The translations under genes were made by a program, and so were the position numbers. The notes under the pieces are model-generated. The model was not told where the DNA came from and did not search any database. It saw only the letters and a program-made list of their open reading frames with translations. Positions 51,411 to 59,505 of a stretch of 64,000 nt of DNA are shown here, in pieces (position 1 is the first letter of the stretch; the number at the start of each line of letters is the position of its first letter). The DNA comes from Planctomycetota bacterium (GTDB taxonomy: Bacteria; Planctomycetota; UBA1135; UBA2386). The stretch covers positions 1 through 64,000 of the forward strand of contig JAEUHS010000090.1 in assembly GCA_016794035.1 (NCBI GenBank). The letters are read 5' to 3'.

Positions 51411-52393
51411 TCCTGGTGGTGGGAGGGGCCGGCTACATCGGCTCGCACACGGCGCTGGCACTGCGCGATGCGGGTTTTCGTACGCTGGTGCTCGACGACT
51501 TCAGCACCGGCCATCGCGGTGCATTGCTCGGTGGCGACTGCGTCGACGTCGACCTGCTCGACGTGCGGACGCTCGGCGACGCCCTGCGCGCCCATCGGCC
51601 GCAGGCCGTCGTGCACTTCGCCGCCCGCTGCTACGTCGGCGAGTCGGTCGCCGATCCCGGGCTGTACTACCGCAACAACGTCGTCGGCACGATGAACCTG
51701 CTGGAGGCCATGGTGGCCGCCGACGTGCGCCGCATCGTCTTCAGCTCGACGTGCGCCACCTATGGTCTGCCCGATCGGCTGCCGATCGAGGAGTCGTGCC
51801 CGCAGCGACCGATCAACCCGTACGGCAACACCAAGCTCGCCTGCGAGTTCCTGCTGCACGACTTCGGCCGCGCTCACGGCGTGTCCTCGGTCGCCCTGCG
51901 CTACTTCAACGCCGCCGGAGCCGATCCCGGGTGCCGACTCGGCGAGGACCACCGACCCGAAGCGCATCTGATCCCGCTGACCCTGGCGGCTGCCGCCGGA
52001 CGGCGCGGTCCACTCGAGATCTTCGGCAACGACTACCCGACCCCCGACGGCACCTGCATCCGCGACTATGTGCACGTCAGTGACCTCGCCGATGCGCATG
52101 TGCTCGCGCTGCAGAGCCTGATGGACGGTGCCGACGGCATGCGGGCGTTCAACCTGGGCAACGCGACGGGGGCCTCGGTCGCCGAGGTCGTGGCCGCCTG
52201 CGCCCGGGTAACCGGCCGCGACGTGCCGCACGTGATCGTGGCGCGGCGGCCCGGGGATCCACCGCGGCTGATCGGCAGCACCGAGCGCATCGAACGCGAA
52301 CTCGGCTGGCGGGCACGGCGCTCGTCGCTCGAGCAGATCGTCGCCACGGCCTGGGCCTGGCACGAACGGCACCCGGATGGTTATGCAGACTGA
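51398..52393 (+). CDS. galE: UDP-glucose 4-epimerase
   Basis: 331 aa. Extended SDR with VVGGAGYIGSHTALAL at the N-terminus, LDDFSTGHRGAL, HFAARCYVGESV, FSSTCATYG, the catalytic YGNTK, and LRYFNAAGADP, all typical of GalE. It interconverts UDP-glucose and UDP-galactose for surface glycans. The start is TTG, supported by GGAGG 5 bases upstream; its beginning lies inside the preceding lipoprotein gene. The next gene starts 17 bases before its stop. Confidence 0.94.
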   Translation: MQPLILVVGGAGYIGSHTALALRDAGFRTLVLDDFSTGHRGALLGGDCVDVDLLDVRTLGDALRAHRPQAVVHFAARCYVGESVADPGLYYRNNVVGTMNLLEAMVAADVRRIVFSSTCATYGLPDRLPIEESCPQRPINPYGNTKLACEFLLHDFGRAHGVSSVALRYFNAAGADPGCRLGEDHRPEAHLIPLTLAAAAGRRGPLEIFGNDYPTPDGTCIRDYVHVSDLADAHVLALQSLMDGADGMRAFNLGNATGASVAEVVAACARVTGRDVPHVIVARRPGDPPRLIGSTERIERELGWRARRSSLEQIVATAWAWHERHPDGYAD

Positions 52394-53597
52394 CAGTCCA
52401 TCGAACCGCCGCGGCGCGTGGGCTCGCGCGTGGATCGCCGGCTGCGCGCTGCTGGGCACGAGCGCCTGTTCGGTCGCCGACAACCTGTCGTTCGCCGAGA
52501 TCGTCAACGAGATCGACGGCATCGTCACCATCGTCGGCGACGGCCCGGTGCGTTCGGTGCGCTACGCCGATCGGGCGCCGGTTGCCGCGTGGTACATGCG
52601 ACAGTTCTGGTTGGTGCCGATGCGCTGGGCGTTGGGGCCGGTGTTCGGCTACAGCGCCGTGCACGACATCGACAACCCGGCCGGGCACGTGCGCGAACTG
52701 CTGCAGGAGCTGCCCGACGAGACCGGCGGGGACCTGTTGTCGTGCGCGCAGGCGACGACGCGGTGCGGCTGGCTCGCCGAGGTCGACGCGAACGGTCACA
52801 GCCGCGTGGTGGCGATCGATGGTCTGGTCGCGGTGGCGCAACAACTCGCCTTGCCGGTGTTCGCCGGCGACTTCGCACAACTCGGCGTGCCGCTGGCGGC
52901 CGACCGCCACGATGCCTCGCGCCGGGTGATCGCCAGCTGGCGGCCCGACCAGCGCGGCGGCGACCTCGGACCCGCCGACCGGGCCGGCTACACGACGGCG
53001 CTGCAGGAACTCACGGCCCGGCCGCTGGCGTCGTGGACGGATCGCCTGCTGCTGGTCGAGGACCTCGTGCAGTTGCAGCGCGCCGAGCGCGACGAACTCG
53101 CGCGCGTCGCGACCGAGGCCGCGCTGCGTGCCGGCCTGCGCCACTGCATCGAGGGCATTCTGCTGCGCACCGTCGAGGGGCGAGATCCGCGCTACGTCGA
53201 GGTGCGGTTGTGCGCGATGGAGCAGATCCGCCGCCTCGCCGGGCCGCGCGGCGTCGGGCTGCTGCTGGCCGTGATGTCGGCCACACCGCAGCAACTGGCG
53301 CGCTTCGAGCCGCGCTTCGACCCTGATCCGCTGGTGCAGCTGCGCCTGATCCACCTCTGCGGCCAGCTGCGCGGCGAAGTGGCGACCACCGAGGTCCGCC
53401 TGCCTGGTCGCGAGACCGGCCTGGCCGTCGCACCGGTCGACTTCCTGGCGCAGACGATCCTGACCGAACAGGCCTACTATTCGAAGCTGCGCACCCCGGC
53501 GATGGCCGCGCTGTCGCTGTGCCTCGGTCGACCTTCGCTGGACCCGGATCCCGCCTGGGTCCGCGAATGGTATCGCGAACGGCAGGCCCACGGTTGA
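52377..53597 (+). CDS. Lipoprotein, hypothetical
   Basis: 406 aa. N-terminus WIAGCALLGTSACSV has a lipobox TSAC. The mature part is helical with scattered conserved-looking acidic and aromatic residues (HDIDNPAGHVRELLQELPDE, CGWLAEVDANG) and no catalytic signature. It overlaps galE by 17 bases; ATG 52377 or ATG 52383 may be used. Role unknown, possibly in envelope maintenance with its operon partners. Confidence 0.8.
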   Translation: MVMQTDSPSNRRGAWARAWIAGCALLGTSACSVADNLSFAEIVNEIDGIVTIVGDGPVRSVRYADRAPVAAWYMRQFWLVPMRWALGPVFGYSAVHDIDNPAGHVRELLQELPDETGGDLLSCAQATTRCGWLAEVDANGHSRVVAIDGLVAVAQQLALPVFAGDFAQLGVPLAADRHDASRRVIASWRPDQRGGDLGPADRAGYTTALQELTARPLASWTDRLLLVEDLVQLQRAERDELARVATEAALRAGLRHCIEGILLRTVEGRDPRYVEVRLCAMEQIRRLAGPRGVGLLLAVMSATPQQLARFEPRFDPDPLVQLRLIHLCGQLRGEVATTEVRLPGRETGLAVAPVDFLAQTILTEQAYYSKLRTPAMAALSLCLGRPSLDPDPAWVREWYRERQAHG

Positions 53598-53622
53598 GGC
53601 CCGCCCGGCCGCACCCGCCACG

Positions 53623-54189
53623 ATGAAGACGCACTGGATCGACGCCCCCCTCGCCTACGACGGCTCGCAGCTGCGGGCCCACTGGGTGCTGGCGCGGACC
53701 GGCATCGCCGGCGACGCGCTGGTCGCGTTCCGGGGTCCGTGCCGCGTCGCCGCGGCCGAAATGGCCGACCTCGCCGACCTCGACGGCCCCGGCATCGCCG
53801 GCGACGACATGGTGCACGTCGTCTGGGAGGAGTTCACCGCGCCCGACCTGCTGCTGGCCGTGCATCGCCAGCGGCTGTTGGCGGCCCAGGCGGCTGAGGT
53901 CTTGCATGCGATGTCACCCGCGGCGATGGTGCGCCGCGACGGCGACGACCTGTGGGTTGGGACCGGCAAGCTCTCGATCTCGATCGCCACCGTGACGCCC
54001 GTCAGTTCCCTGCTCCACTTCGCCGTCAACGCCTCCGCCGGCGGAGCGCCGGTGCCGACGGCCGACCTGCGGCAACTGGGCGTCGAGCCCCGCGCCTTCG
54101 CCGACGCCCTGCTCGAACGAGCCGCGGCCGAGCAGGACTCGATCGCCATCGCCCGCGCGAAGGTGCGAGCGAAGGGAGAGTGGCGGTGA
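53623..54189 (+). CDS. DUF366 family protein
   Basis: 188 aa. The family pattern is clear: WIDAPLAYDGSQLRAHW, GIAGDALVAFRGPC, MVHVVWEEF, LLAVHRQRLL and GKLSISIATVTPVSSL. DUF366 is a small, widespread family of unknown biochemical function. Its TGA overlaps the GTG of the following membrane protein gene, so the two are coupled. The gap to the preceding lipoprotein is 25 bases. Confidence 0.88.
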   Translation: MKTHWIDAPLAYDGSQLRAHWVLARTGIAGDALVAFRGPCRVAAAEMADLADLDGPGIAGDDMVHVVWEEFTAPDLLLAVHRQRLLAAQAAEVLHAMSPAAMVRRDGDDLWVGTGKLSISIATVTPVSSLLHFAVNASAGGAPVPTADLRQLGVEPRAFADALLERAAAEQDSIAIARAKVRAKGEWR

Positions 54190-55406
54190 ACAAGCACCTG
54201 GTCACGCTGCTGAAGCTGCTGTTCGTCGCCGGCCTGATGTGGTGGGTGCTGCGCGACATCCACTTCGAGGACCGGCTGGTCTACCGCAGCGGGCCACCCG
54301 AGCAGCTGGTCGTCGTGCGCGAGCAGGTGGTCTCGATCCAGGGGCCGTGGAAGGACGAGCCCGTGCTCTACACGGTCGCAGGCGACGCGACCGAACGTCA
54401 GGCCGTGCGCGGTCCGCTGCCGGACGGCACCACGCTGGACGTCGAGCCCGGCTTCCTGACCTACTGGCACAACCTCGATCCGCTGTTGTTCGTGCTCGGC
54501 GCGCTCTGCTACTTCGTGACCGTGCTGATCTCGGGCGCGCGCTGGTGGTGGCTGCTGCGGGTCAACGGCACCGACGTCTCGCTGATGGAGACGCTGCGCT
54601 TCACCTGGATCGGCATCTTCTTCAACAACGTGGTCCCCGGCGCCACCGGCGGCGACGTGATCAAGGCGATCTACATCATGAAGCGCTGCCCCGGCCACCG
54701 GGTGCAGGTGCTGGTGTCCGTGATCGTCGACCGTGTGCTCGGGCTCGCCTCGTTGGCGCTGCTCGGCGCCGTGATCGTGCTGTTCGCGTTCGATCGTTTC
54801 GGTGAGATCGCGCTGGCGATCTGGGGGGTGATCGGTGGCGTCGGCGTGCTCGGCGCGGTCGCGTTCAGCCGCCGGTTGCGCCAGCTCGTGCGCCTCAAGT
54901 GGCTGCTCGAGCGGCTGCCGCACAAGGTCAGCCACCTGCTGAAGCTGGTCGATCAGGCGGTGTTCTTCTACCGCGACCATCGTTGGGTGATCATCGCCAG
55001 CCTGCTGGCCGGCGTCGTCAACCACGTGATGTCCGTGCTCAGCGTCGTGCTCGTCGGCTTCGCCCTCGGCATCGGCATGCCGGCGTTCCCCTACTTCGTG
55101 CTGATCCCGGTGATCAACATCGTCAGCGCGGTCCCGATCGGCCCGAACGGCTGGGGCGTGGGCGAGTGGCTCTACAAGAACCTGTTCGCCCGATACGGCG
55201 CCGAGTACCTGCCGATGGTCGCCAACGCCGCCGAGGCGATGGGCACGCGGGGTCTGGCGCTGTCGCTGCTGTATCGCCTGCACCTGACCTTCTGGTCGCT
55301 GCTCGGCGGCGTGTTCGTGCTGCTGGAGAAGGACCGCGTCACGCGCGCCGACATCGAACACGAAGTGGAGCTCGAAGAGCACGACGACGTGGATCCGAAG
55401 CAGTGA
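54186..55406 (+). CDS. Lysylphosphatidylglycerol synthase TM-region/UPF0104 family membrane protein
   Basis: 406 aa with about nine hydrophobic segments. ARWWWLLRVNG, FTWIGIFFNNVVPGATGGDV and VPIGPNGWGVGEW are the hallmarks of the LPG_synthase_TM (AglD2/UPF0104) family, found as putative lipid or glycolipid flippases and in MprF-like proteins. An unusual feature is the ~75-residue soluble insertion after the first span (residues ~20-95). No soluble LysPG synthase domain follows. The GTG overlaps the DUF366 stop. Confidence 0.87.
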   Translation: MNKHLVTLLKLLFVAGLMWWVLRDIHFEDRLVYRSGPPEQLVVVREQVVSIQGPWKDEPVLYTVAGDATERQAVRGPLPDGTTLDVEPGFLTYWHNLDPLLFVLGALCYFVTVLISGARWWWLLRVNGTDVSLMETLRFTWIGIFFNNVVPGATGGDVIKAIYIMKRCPGHRVQVLVSVIVDRVLGLASLALLGAVIVLFAFDRFGEIALAIWGVIGGVGVLGAVAFSRRLRQLVRLKWLLERLPHKVSHLLKLVDQAVFFYRDHRWVIIASLLAGVVNHVMSVLSVVLVGFALGIGMPAFPYFVLIPVINIVSAVPIGPNGWGVGEWLYKNLFARYGAEYLPMVANAAEAMGTRGLALSLLYRLHLTFWSLLGGVFVLLEKDRVTRADIEHEVELEEHDDVDPKQ

Positions 55407-55412
55407 CGCAGC

Positions 55413-55418
55413 TAGGCT
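55413..55418 (+). promoter_or_regulatory. Candidate -10 element (TAGGCT) for the PfkB kinase gene
   Basis: TAGGCT ends 7 bases before the ATG at 55426; no Shine-Dalgarno sequence. Confidence 0.5.
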
Positions 55419-55425
55419 CCGGCGA

Positions 55426-56328
55426 ATGTCCCTGCTCGTAGTCGGCTCGACCGCGTTCGACACCGTGGAGACCCCGCATGGCACCGCGACCGAGTGCCTG
55501 GGTGGTTCCTCGACCTACTTCAGCCTGGCGGCCCGCCTGTTCACGCCGGTGCGCCTCGTCAGCGTGGTCGGCGCCGACTTTCCGGCCCAGTACCGCCGCC
55601 TGCTCGAGGAGCGCGGCATCGATCTGACTGGCCTCGAGAAGAAGCCGGGCAAGACCTTCCGTTGGCACGGTCGCTACTCGCAGGACATGAACTCGCGCGA
55701 GACGCTCGAGGTGCAACTCAACACGTTCGGCGATTTCCAGCCGAAGGTGCCGGCGGCGTTCCGGGACACGCCGTTCGTGTTCCTCGCCAACGGCTCCCCG
55801 GCGACCCAGCGTTCGGTGCTCGAGCAGATGGAGGCGCCGCGGTTCTGCGTCGCCGACACGATGGACCTGTGGATCGAACGCGATCGGGACGCCCTGGTCG
55901 AGCTGCTGCGCCGCATCGACGGGCTGATCGTCAACGACAGCGAGGTCAAGCAGTTGACCGGCAAGACGAACCTGATCCAGGCCGGCCGCGCCTGCCTCGC
56001 GCTGGGCCCCAAGCTGGTGATCGTCAAGAAGGGCGAGCACGGCTGCTTCGTCTTCTCCAACTTCTTCCACTACGCGCTGCCGGCGTATCCTACCGAGGCC
56101 GTCGTCGACCCGACCGGTGCCGGCGACAGCTTCGCGGGCGGCTTCATGGGCTACCTGGCGACCTGTGACACGATCAGCCTGTGGAACATGAAGCGGGCCG
56201 TCGCCTACGGCACCGTCACCGCGAGCCTCACCGTCGAGGGCTTCGGCGTCGAGCGCATCGCCGGCGCCGACATGGAGACGGTGCAGCGCCGCTACCACGA
56301 GCTGCAGCAGTTCGTCACCGGGGCGTGA
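55426..56328 (+). CDS. PfkB family carbohydrate/nucleoside kinase
   Basis: 300 aa. N-terminal GGSSTYFSLAARLF is the first PfkB signature and DPTGAGDSFAGGFMGYLA the second, containing the catalytic Asp. Other strands (VGADFPAQYRRLLEERGID, LIVNDSEVKQLTG) fit the ribokinase fold. The substrate may be a sugar or a nucleoside; the family is common in planctomycetes next to PrmA-less envelope genes but no specific assignment is possible. The ATG is supported by TAGGCT. Confidence 0.9.
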   Translation: MSLLVVGSTAFDTVETPHGTATECLGGSSTYFSLAARLFTPVRLVSVVGADFPAQYRRLLEERGIDLTGLEKKPGKTFRWHGRYSQDMNSRETLEVQLNTFGDFQPKVPAAFRDTPFVFLANGSPATQRSVLEQMEAPRFCVADTMDLWIERDRDALVELLRRIDGLIVNDSEVKQLTGKTNLIQAGRACLALGPKLVIVKKGEHGCFVFSNFFHYALPAYPTEAVVDPTGAGDSFAGGFMGYLATCDTISLWNMKRAVAYGTVTASLTVEGFGVERIAGADMETVQRRYHELQQFVTGA

Positions 56329-56411
56329 GCGGTCGCGGCCGAGATCCGGCGCGGCCGAGCGGGCCGGCGCCGGCGGGCGCACAGTTGCTGGCACCGTCGG
56401 CAGGCGGGGGC

Positions 56412-56417
56412 TATCGT
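56412..56417 (+). promoter_or_regulatory. Candidate -10 element (TATCGT) for the aldehyde dehydrogenase gene
   Basis: TATCGT, 11 bases before the ATG at 56429, predicting a leader of only a few bases. Confidence 0.45.
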
Positions 56418-56428
56418 CTTCCGCCCTC

Positions 56429-57979
56429 ATGATCGCGTTGCAGAGCTATGTCAGTGGGCGCTGGACTGCCGGCAGCGGCGACCCGGTGCCTCTCTACGAA
56501 CCCGCGACCGAAGCCGTGATCGGCGAGGTGCGCCCTGGCGGCGTCGACTTCGCCGCGACCCTGGCCTACGCGCGCGAGGTCGGCGGCCCGGCCCTGCGCG
56601 CGCTCACCTTTCCGCAGCGCGCCGAGCTGCTCAAGGGACTCGCGGCGATGCTGCACGAGCACCGCGACGAGCTGCTCGAGATCGCGGGCCGCAACGGCGG
56701 CAACACCCGCGGCGACGCGAAGTTCGACCTCGACGGCGCCTCGGGCACGCTGGCGTTCTACGCCAAGCTCGGCGAGGGCCTGCCGGCCGGCAACCTGCTC
56801 GCCGACGGCGATGGCGTGCAGCTCGGCCGCACGGCACGGTTCTGGGGCCAGCACGTGCTCGCGCCGCGGCCCGGCGTCGCCGTGCACATCAACGCGTTCA
56901 ACTTCCCGGCCTGGGGCATGGGCGAGAAGATGGCCTGCGCCCTGCTCGCCGGCGTGCCGGTGATCGAGAAGGCCGGCACCCCGAGCGCGATGCTCGCGTT
57001 CCGTATCGCCCAGCTGGTGGTCGAGAGCCGGATCCTGCCCGAGGGTGCATTCCAGTTCGTGCCCGGCTCGATCTCGGGCATGCTCGACCTGCTCGGTCCG
57101 ATGGACGCCGTGGCGCTGACCGGCAGTGCGCGCACCGGCGCCCTGATCCGCGGCAACTCGCACCTGGTCGCCCGCAACGTGCGCGTCAACATCGAGGCCG
57201 ACTCGATCAACTCGGCGGTGCTCGGGCCCGACGTCGAGAGCGGCAGCGACACCTGGGAGCAGTTCCTCGGCAACCTGACCGTCGACATGACGCAGAAGGC
57301 CGGCCAGAAGTGCACCGCCGTGCGTCGCATCCTGGTGCCTCAGGCCCTGGTCGCCGAGGTGCAGGAGGCGCTGGTCGAGCGACTGAAGGCGGTCAAGGTC
57401 GGCAACCCGCTCGACAACGACGTGCGCATGGGGCCGGTCGCCAGCAGCAGCCAGTTGCGCGACGTCCGGGCCGGTATCCGGCAGCTGGCCGAAGTCGCCG
57501 AGGTCGTGCTCGGCGGCGCCGAGCCGATGCCGGGCAAGGGCTACTTCGTGTCGCCGACGCTGCTGCGGGCGCGAGACGCCAGCGCGCCGCGTATCCACGA
57601 CCTGGAAGTGTTCGGTCCGTGCGCGACGATCGTCGGCTACGACGGCGCGGTACAGACCGCCATCGACCTGTGCAACCGCGGTGGCGGCAGCCTCGTCGCC
57701 AGTGCCTACAGCGACGATCGCGCGTTCGTGGAACGACTGGTGGCTGGCATCTCGCCGTGGCACGGTCGCATCTGGCTCGGCAGCGAGAAGACCCACGGCC
57801 AGGCCCTCGGGCCCGGGGCGGTGCTGCCGGCCACCGTGCACGGCGGTCCCGGGCGAGCCGGTGGTGGCGAAGAGCTGGGCGGCCTGCGCGGCCTGCACCC
57901 ATACCTGCAACGAACCGCGGTCCAGGGCGACCGGGCCGTCGTGGGCCGGGCGACCGGCCTCGAGACCGGCGGCGCCTGA
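56429..57979 (+). CDS. Aldehyde dehydrogenase, PaaZ N-terminal-domain type
   Basis: 516 aa. The sequence follows the PaaZ/BoxD-type ALDH: SYVSGRWTAGSGDPVPLY, NAFNFPAWGMGEKMACALLAG, VEKAGTPSAM-like IEKAGTPSAM, AVALTGSARTG, the conserved Glu in NIEADSINSAV and the catalytic Cys in GQKCTAVRR. In PaaZ the ALDH domain is fused to an enoyl-CoA hydratase; here only the ALDH part is present, as in the stand-alone semialdehyde dehydrogenases of aerobic benzoyl-CoA/phenylacetate catabolism. No paa or box gene is adjacent, so the substrate is not decided. Confidence 0.9.
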   Translation: MIALQSYVSGRWTAGSGDPVPLYEPATEAVIGEVRPGGVDFAATLAYAREVGGPALRALTFPQRAELLKGLAAMLHEHRDELLEIAGRNGGNTRGDAKFDLDGASGTLAFYAKLGEGLPAGNLLADGDGVQLGRTARFWGQHVLAPRPGVAVHINAFNFPAWGMGEKMACALLAGVPVIEKAGTPSAMLAFRIAQLVVESRILPEGAFQFVPGSISGMLDLLGPMDAVALTGSARTGALIRGNSHLVARNVRVNIEADSINSAVLGPDVESGSDTWEQFLGNLTVDMTQKAGQKCTAVRRILVPQALVAEVQEALVERLKAVKVGNPLDNDVRMGPVASSSQLRDVRAGIRQLAEVAEVVLGGAEPMPGKGYFVSPTLLRARDASAPRIHDLEVFGPCATIVGYDGAVQTAIDLCNRGGGSLVASAYSDDRAFVERLVAGISPWHGRIWLGSEKTHGQALGPGAVLPATVHGGPGRAGGGEELGGLRGLHPYLQRTAVQGDRAVVGRATGLETGGA

Positions 57980-58001
57980 ACGGAGGCCTAACGCGAGGTC
58001 T

Positions 58002-58029
58002 CTTTTCCGGCCGATTCGGCCCGGAAAAG
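58002..58029. other. Inverted repeat after the aldehyde dehydrogenase gene
   Basis: CTTTTCCGGCC at 58002-58012 pairs with GGCCCGGAAAAG at 58018-58029, with one bulged base and a five-base loop. The A/T ends face the wrong way for a simple U-tract terminator, so it may be an mRNA end hairpin or an operator-type palindrome. Confidence 0.4.
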
Positions 58030-58121
58030 CACCGATCGCTGCAATTCCGGCACATTCGCGAACCGGTGGTGCACGGGCCCGGCGTAACGCGGGGTGCCCT
58101 GGTCTCCCCAACGAGGCTCCC

Positions 58122-58271
58122 ATGACGGTTGCCGCTGTGCTCGCCTGCTGGTGTATCGGTTCCTGCATTCTCGCTCCGATCGTGGGCAGAGCCATCCGGT
58201 TCTCCCGCGCCGGGGCGCTGCGCCTGCGCGTCAGCCGTAGCGAGCGCCAGGGGTTCGCCCGGGTCGCTTGA
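58122..58271 (+). CDS. Possible small membrane protein
   Basis: 49 aa. An ATG at 58122 with GAGG just upstream opens a frame starting TVAAVLACWCIGSCILAPIVGRAIR, a convincing single membrane span, then a short basic tail. It is the only reasonable coding candidate in the otherwise empty 57980-58647 region. Small size and lack of a recognised family keep confidence low. The rest of 58272-58647 shows nothing I can support: no gene-like frame, no RNA motif. Confidence 0.35.
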   Translation: MTVAAVLACWCIGSCILAPIVGRAIRFSRAGALRLRVSRSERQGFARVA

Positions 58272-58647
58272 TCCGTCGAGCCGCTGGCAGATGCCAGCGC
58301 GCCATGCCACCCGGTGCGGTTGGCTCATGCAGACGACCCGACCTGTGGCCGCTTTGATCGGCCCGGTCACGCCTGGCAATCGCTCGGCCTGCCGGTGGTG
58401 CCGAAAGCAACTCGAACCGGCTAGTGCCGCTCCGGCGGCCCAACGGTCGGTGCAAGCGTTGCCAGCTGCGGACGCGGGCCAAGGCCTCGAGACCGCCGGC
58501 GGCGCCTTCCCGGATCGCCTGGCAAGCTTCGGTGGCACCGAGCCGAGAGCCTCGGCTTGCACACCGGGAACCCCCTCCGGGCCGCCGCGGCAGACGGCCT
58601 CGGGGCCGCAACTCGCGTCGATCGCGGGACGACGTTCGAGGGAAAGG

Positions 58648-58724
58648 TGGTGGGCGTTACAGGAGTCGAACCTGTGACCCTCAGCTTGTCGAGCTGATGC
58701 TCTAGCCAACTGAGCTAAACGCCC
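58648..58724 (-). tRNA. tRNA-Val (anticodon GAC), CCA encoded
   Basis: Read on the minus strand, 77 bases fold as a complete cloverleaf: acceptor GGGCGTT/AACGCCC, D stem GCTC/GAGC, anticodon stem TCAGC/GCTGA with loop TCGACAA (anticodon GAC), and T arm ACAGG-TTCGACT-CCTGT, ending discriminator A plus CCA. The base before the anticodon (position 33) is C instead of the nearly universal U. The identity follows from the anticodon only. Confidence 0.93.
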
Positions 58725-58740
58725 TCGAAGGTGCGGCGCG

Positions 58741-58768
58741 ATCATGGCGAGCCCGCGGCTGGAAGCAA
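58741..58768 (-). promoter_or_regulatory. Candidate promoter of tRNA-Val
   Basis: On the minus strand TTGCTT (58763-58768) and CATGAT (58741-58746) are separated by 16 bases; CATGAT ends 16 bases before the tRNA 5' end, leaving room for a short 5' leader removed by RNase P. Confidence 0.35.
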
Positions 58769-58843
58769 GCAAAACTCCGCCGCGGCGAAACGCCACTCGC
58801 TGCCGGCCCGGCGAGGGGGCTGCATCGCGCCGACCCGGTGCGC

Positions 58844-58849
58844 TACGTT
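58844..58849 (+). promoter_or_regulatory. Candidate -10 element (TACGTT) for the 58861 operon
   Basis: TACGTT, 11 bases before the ATG at 58861. Confidence 0.4.
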
Positions 58850-58860
58850 GCGCGGCCGCG

Positions 58861-59505
58861 ATGGACCCCGGACCTTGCATGCCGCTGCAGACGCCGCTCG
58901 CGCGCCCCCGGCGCGGTGCCAGCACGCGCGTGCAGTTCGGCAACAAGGAGGTCGTGCTGGAGGCGACGCGCGGCGGTTACTCGCTGGTTTGGCTCGACGG
59001 TCGCGAGGCGCGACGCTTCGCCGTCGGGCTCACGGCCCGCGGCACCCTGCACCTCGCGCTGCGCGCACCGCGGCTGCCGGTGCGCGTCGTGGCGCGCGAC
59101 ACGCTGACGCTCGCTCCCGGTGCGCGCCTCCGCGGCTACGTGCAGGTGCCTCTGGTGCCGACGATCGTCTGGCAGGACACCGACATCGAGCCGCAACTGC
59201 TGGCCGAGTTTCCGCGGCCGGAGCTGGCAGCCGAATGGGACGACCGGGAAGGCACCATCTACCGATGCGTGTCGCCGTTCCATATCCGCTACCCGATCCC
59301 GGGCAGCGACCCGCGGGCGACGGTACCGGTCTGGCTCGGCAATCCGGGCGGCAACGTGGCGAGTCCGGCCTTTGTGCCGCTGCTGATCCTCGACGAAGAA
59401 CTGCACGAGCGCCGCGGCGGCGTGGCGATCCTGCCGCGACGTCTGCGCTGGAACGGCCAGAACCTGCAGCCCGCGCCGCGGCGGCGCGCCGAGGTGGCGC
59501 TGTGA
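58861..59505 (+). CDS. Hypothetical protein, beta-rich
   Basis: 214 aa, no signal peptide. Two thirds is alternating hydrophobic/polar strands (VQFGNKEVVLEATRGGYSLVW, LPVRVVARDTLTLAPGARLRGYVQVPL), consistent with a beta-barrel or jelly-roll fold; no catalytic residues stand out. An ATG at 58879 is an alternative start. It is translationally coupled (GTGA overlap) to a coiled-coil lipoprotein, suggesting a joint envelope function. Confidence 0.65.
   Translation: MDPGPCMPLQTPLARPRRGASTRVQFGNKEVVLEATRGGYSLVWLDGREARRFAVGLTARGTLHLALRAPRLPVRVVARDTLTLAPGARLRGYVQVPLVPTIVWQDTDIEPQLLAEFPRPELAAEWDDREGTIYRCVSPFHIRYPIPGSDPRATVPVWLGNPGGNVASPAFVPLLILDEELHERRGGVAILPRRLRWNGQNLQPAPRRRAEVAL

Noticed and set aside
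58231..58611. A 126-codon minus-strand frame in the gap before the tRNA
   Set aside because: Arg/Gly-rich shadow without hydrophobic core, signal or ribosome-binding site.
58648..58724. A plus-strand tRNA-Asp-like reading (anticodon GTC)
   Set aside because: The plus strand has the T-arm sequence at the wrong end; only the minus strand gives a proper cloverleaf with CCA.
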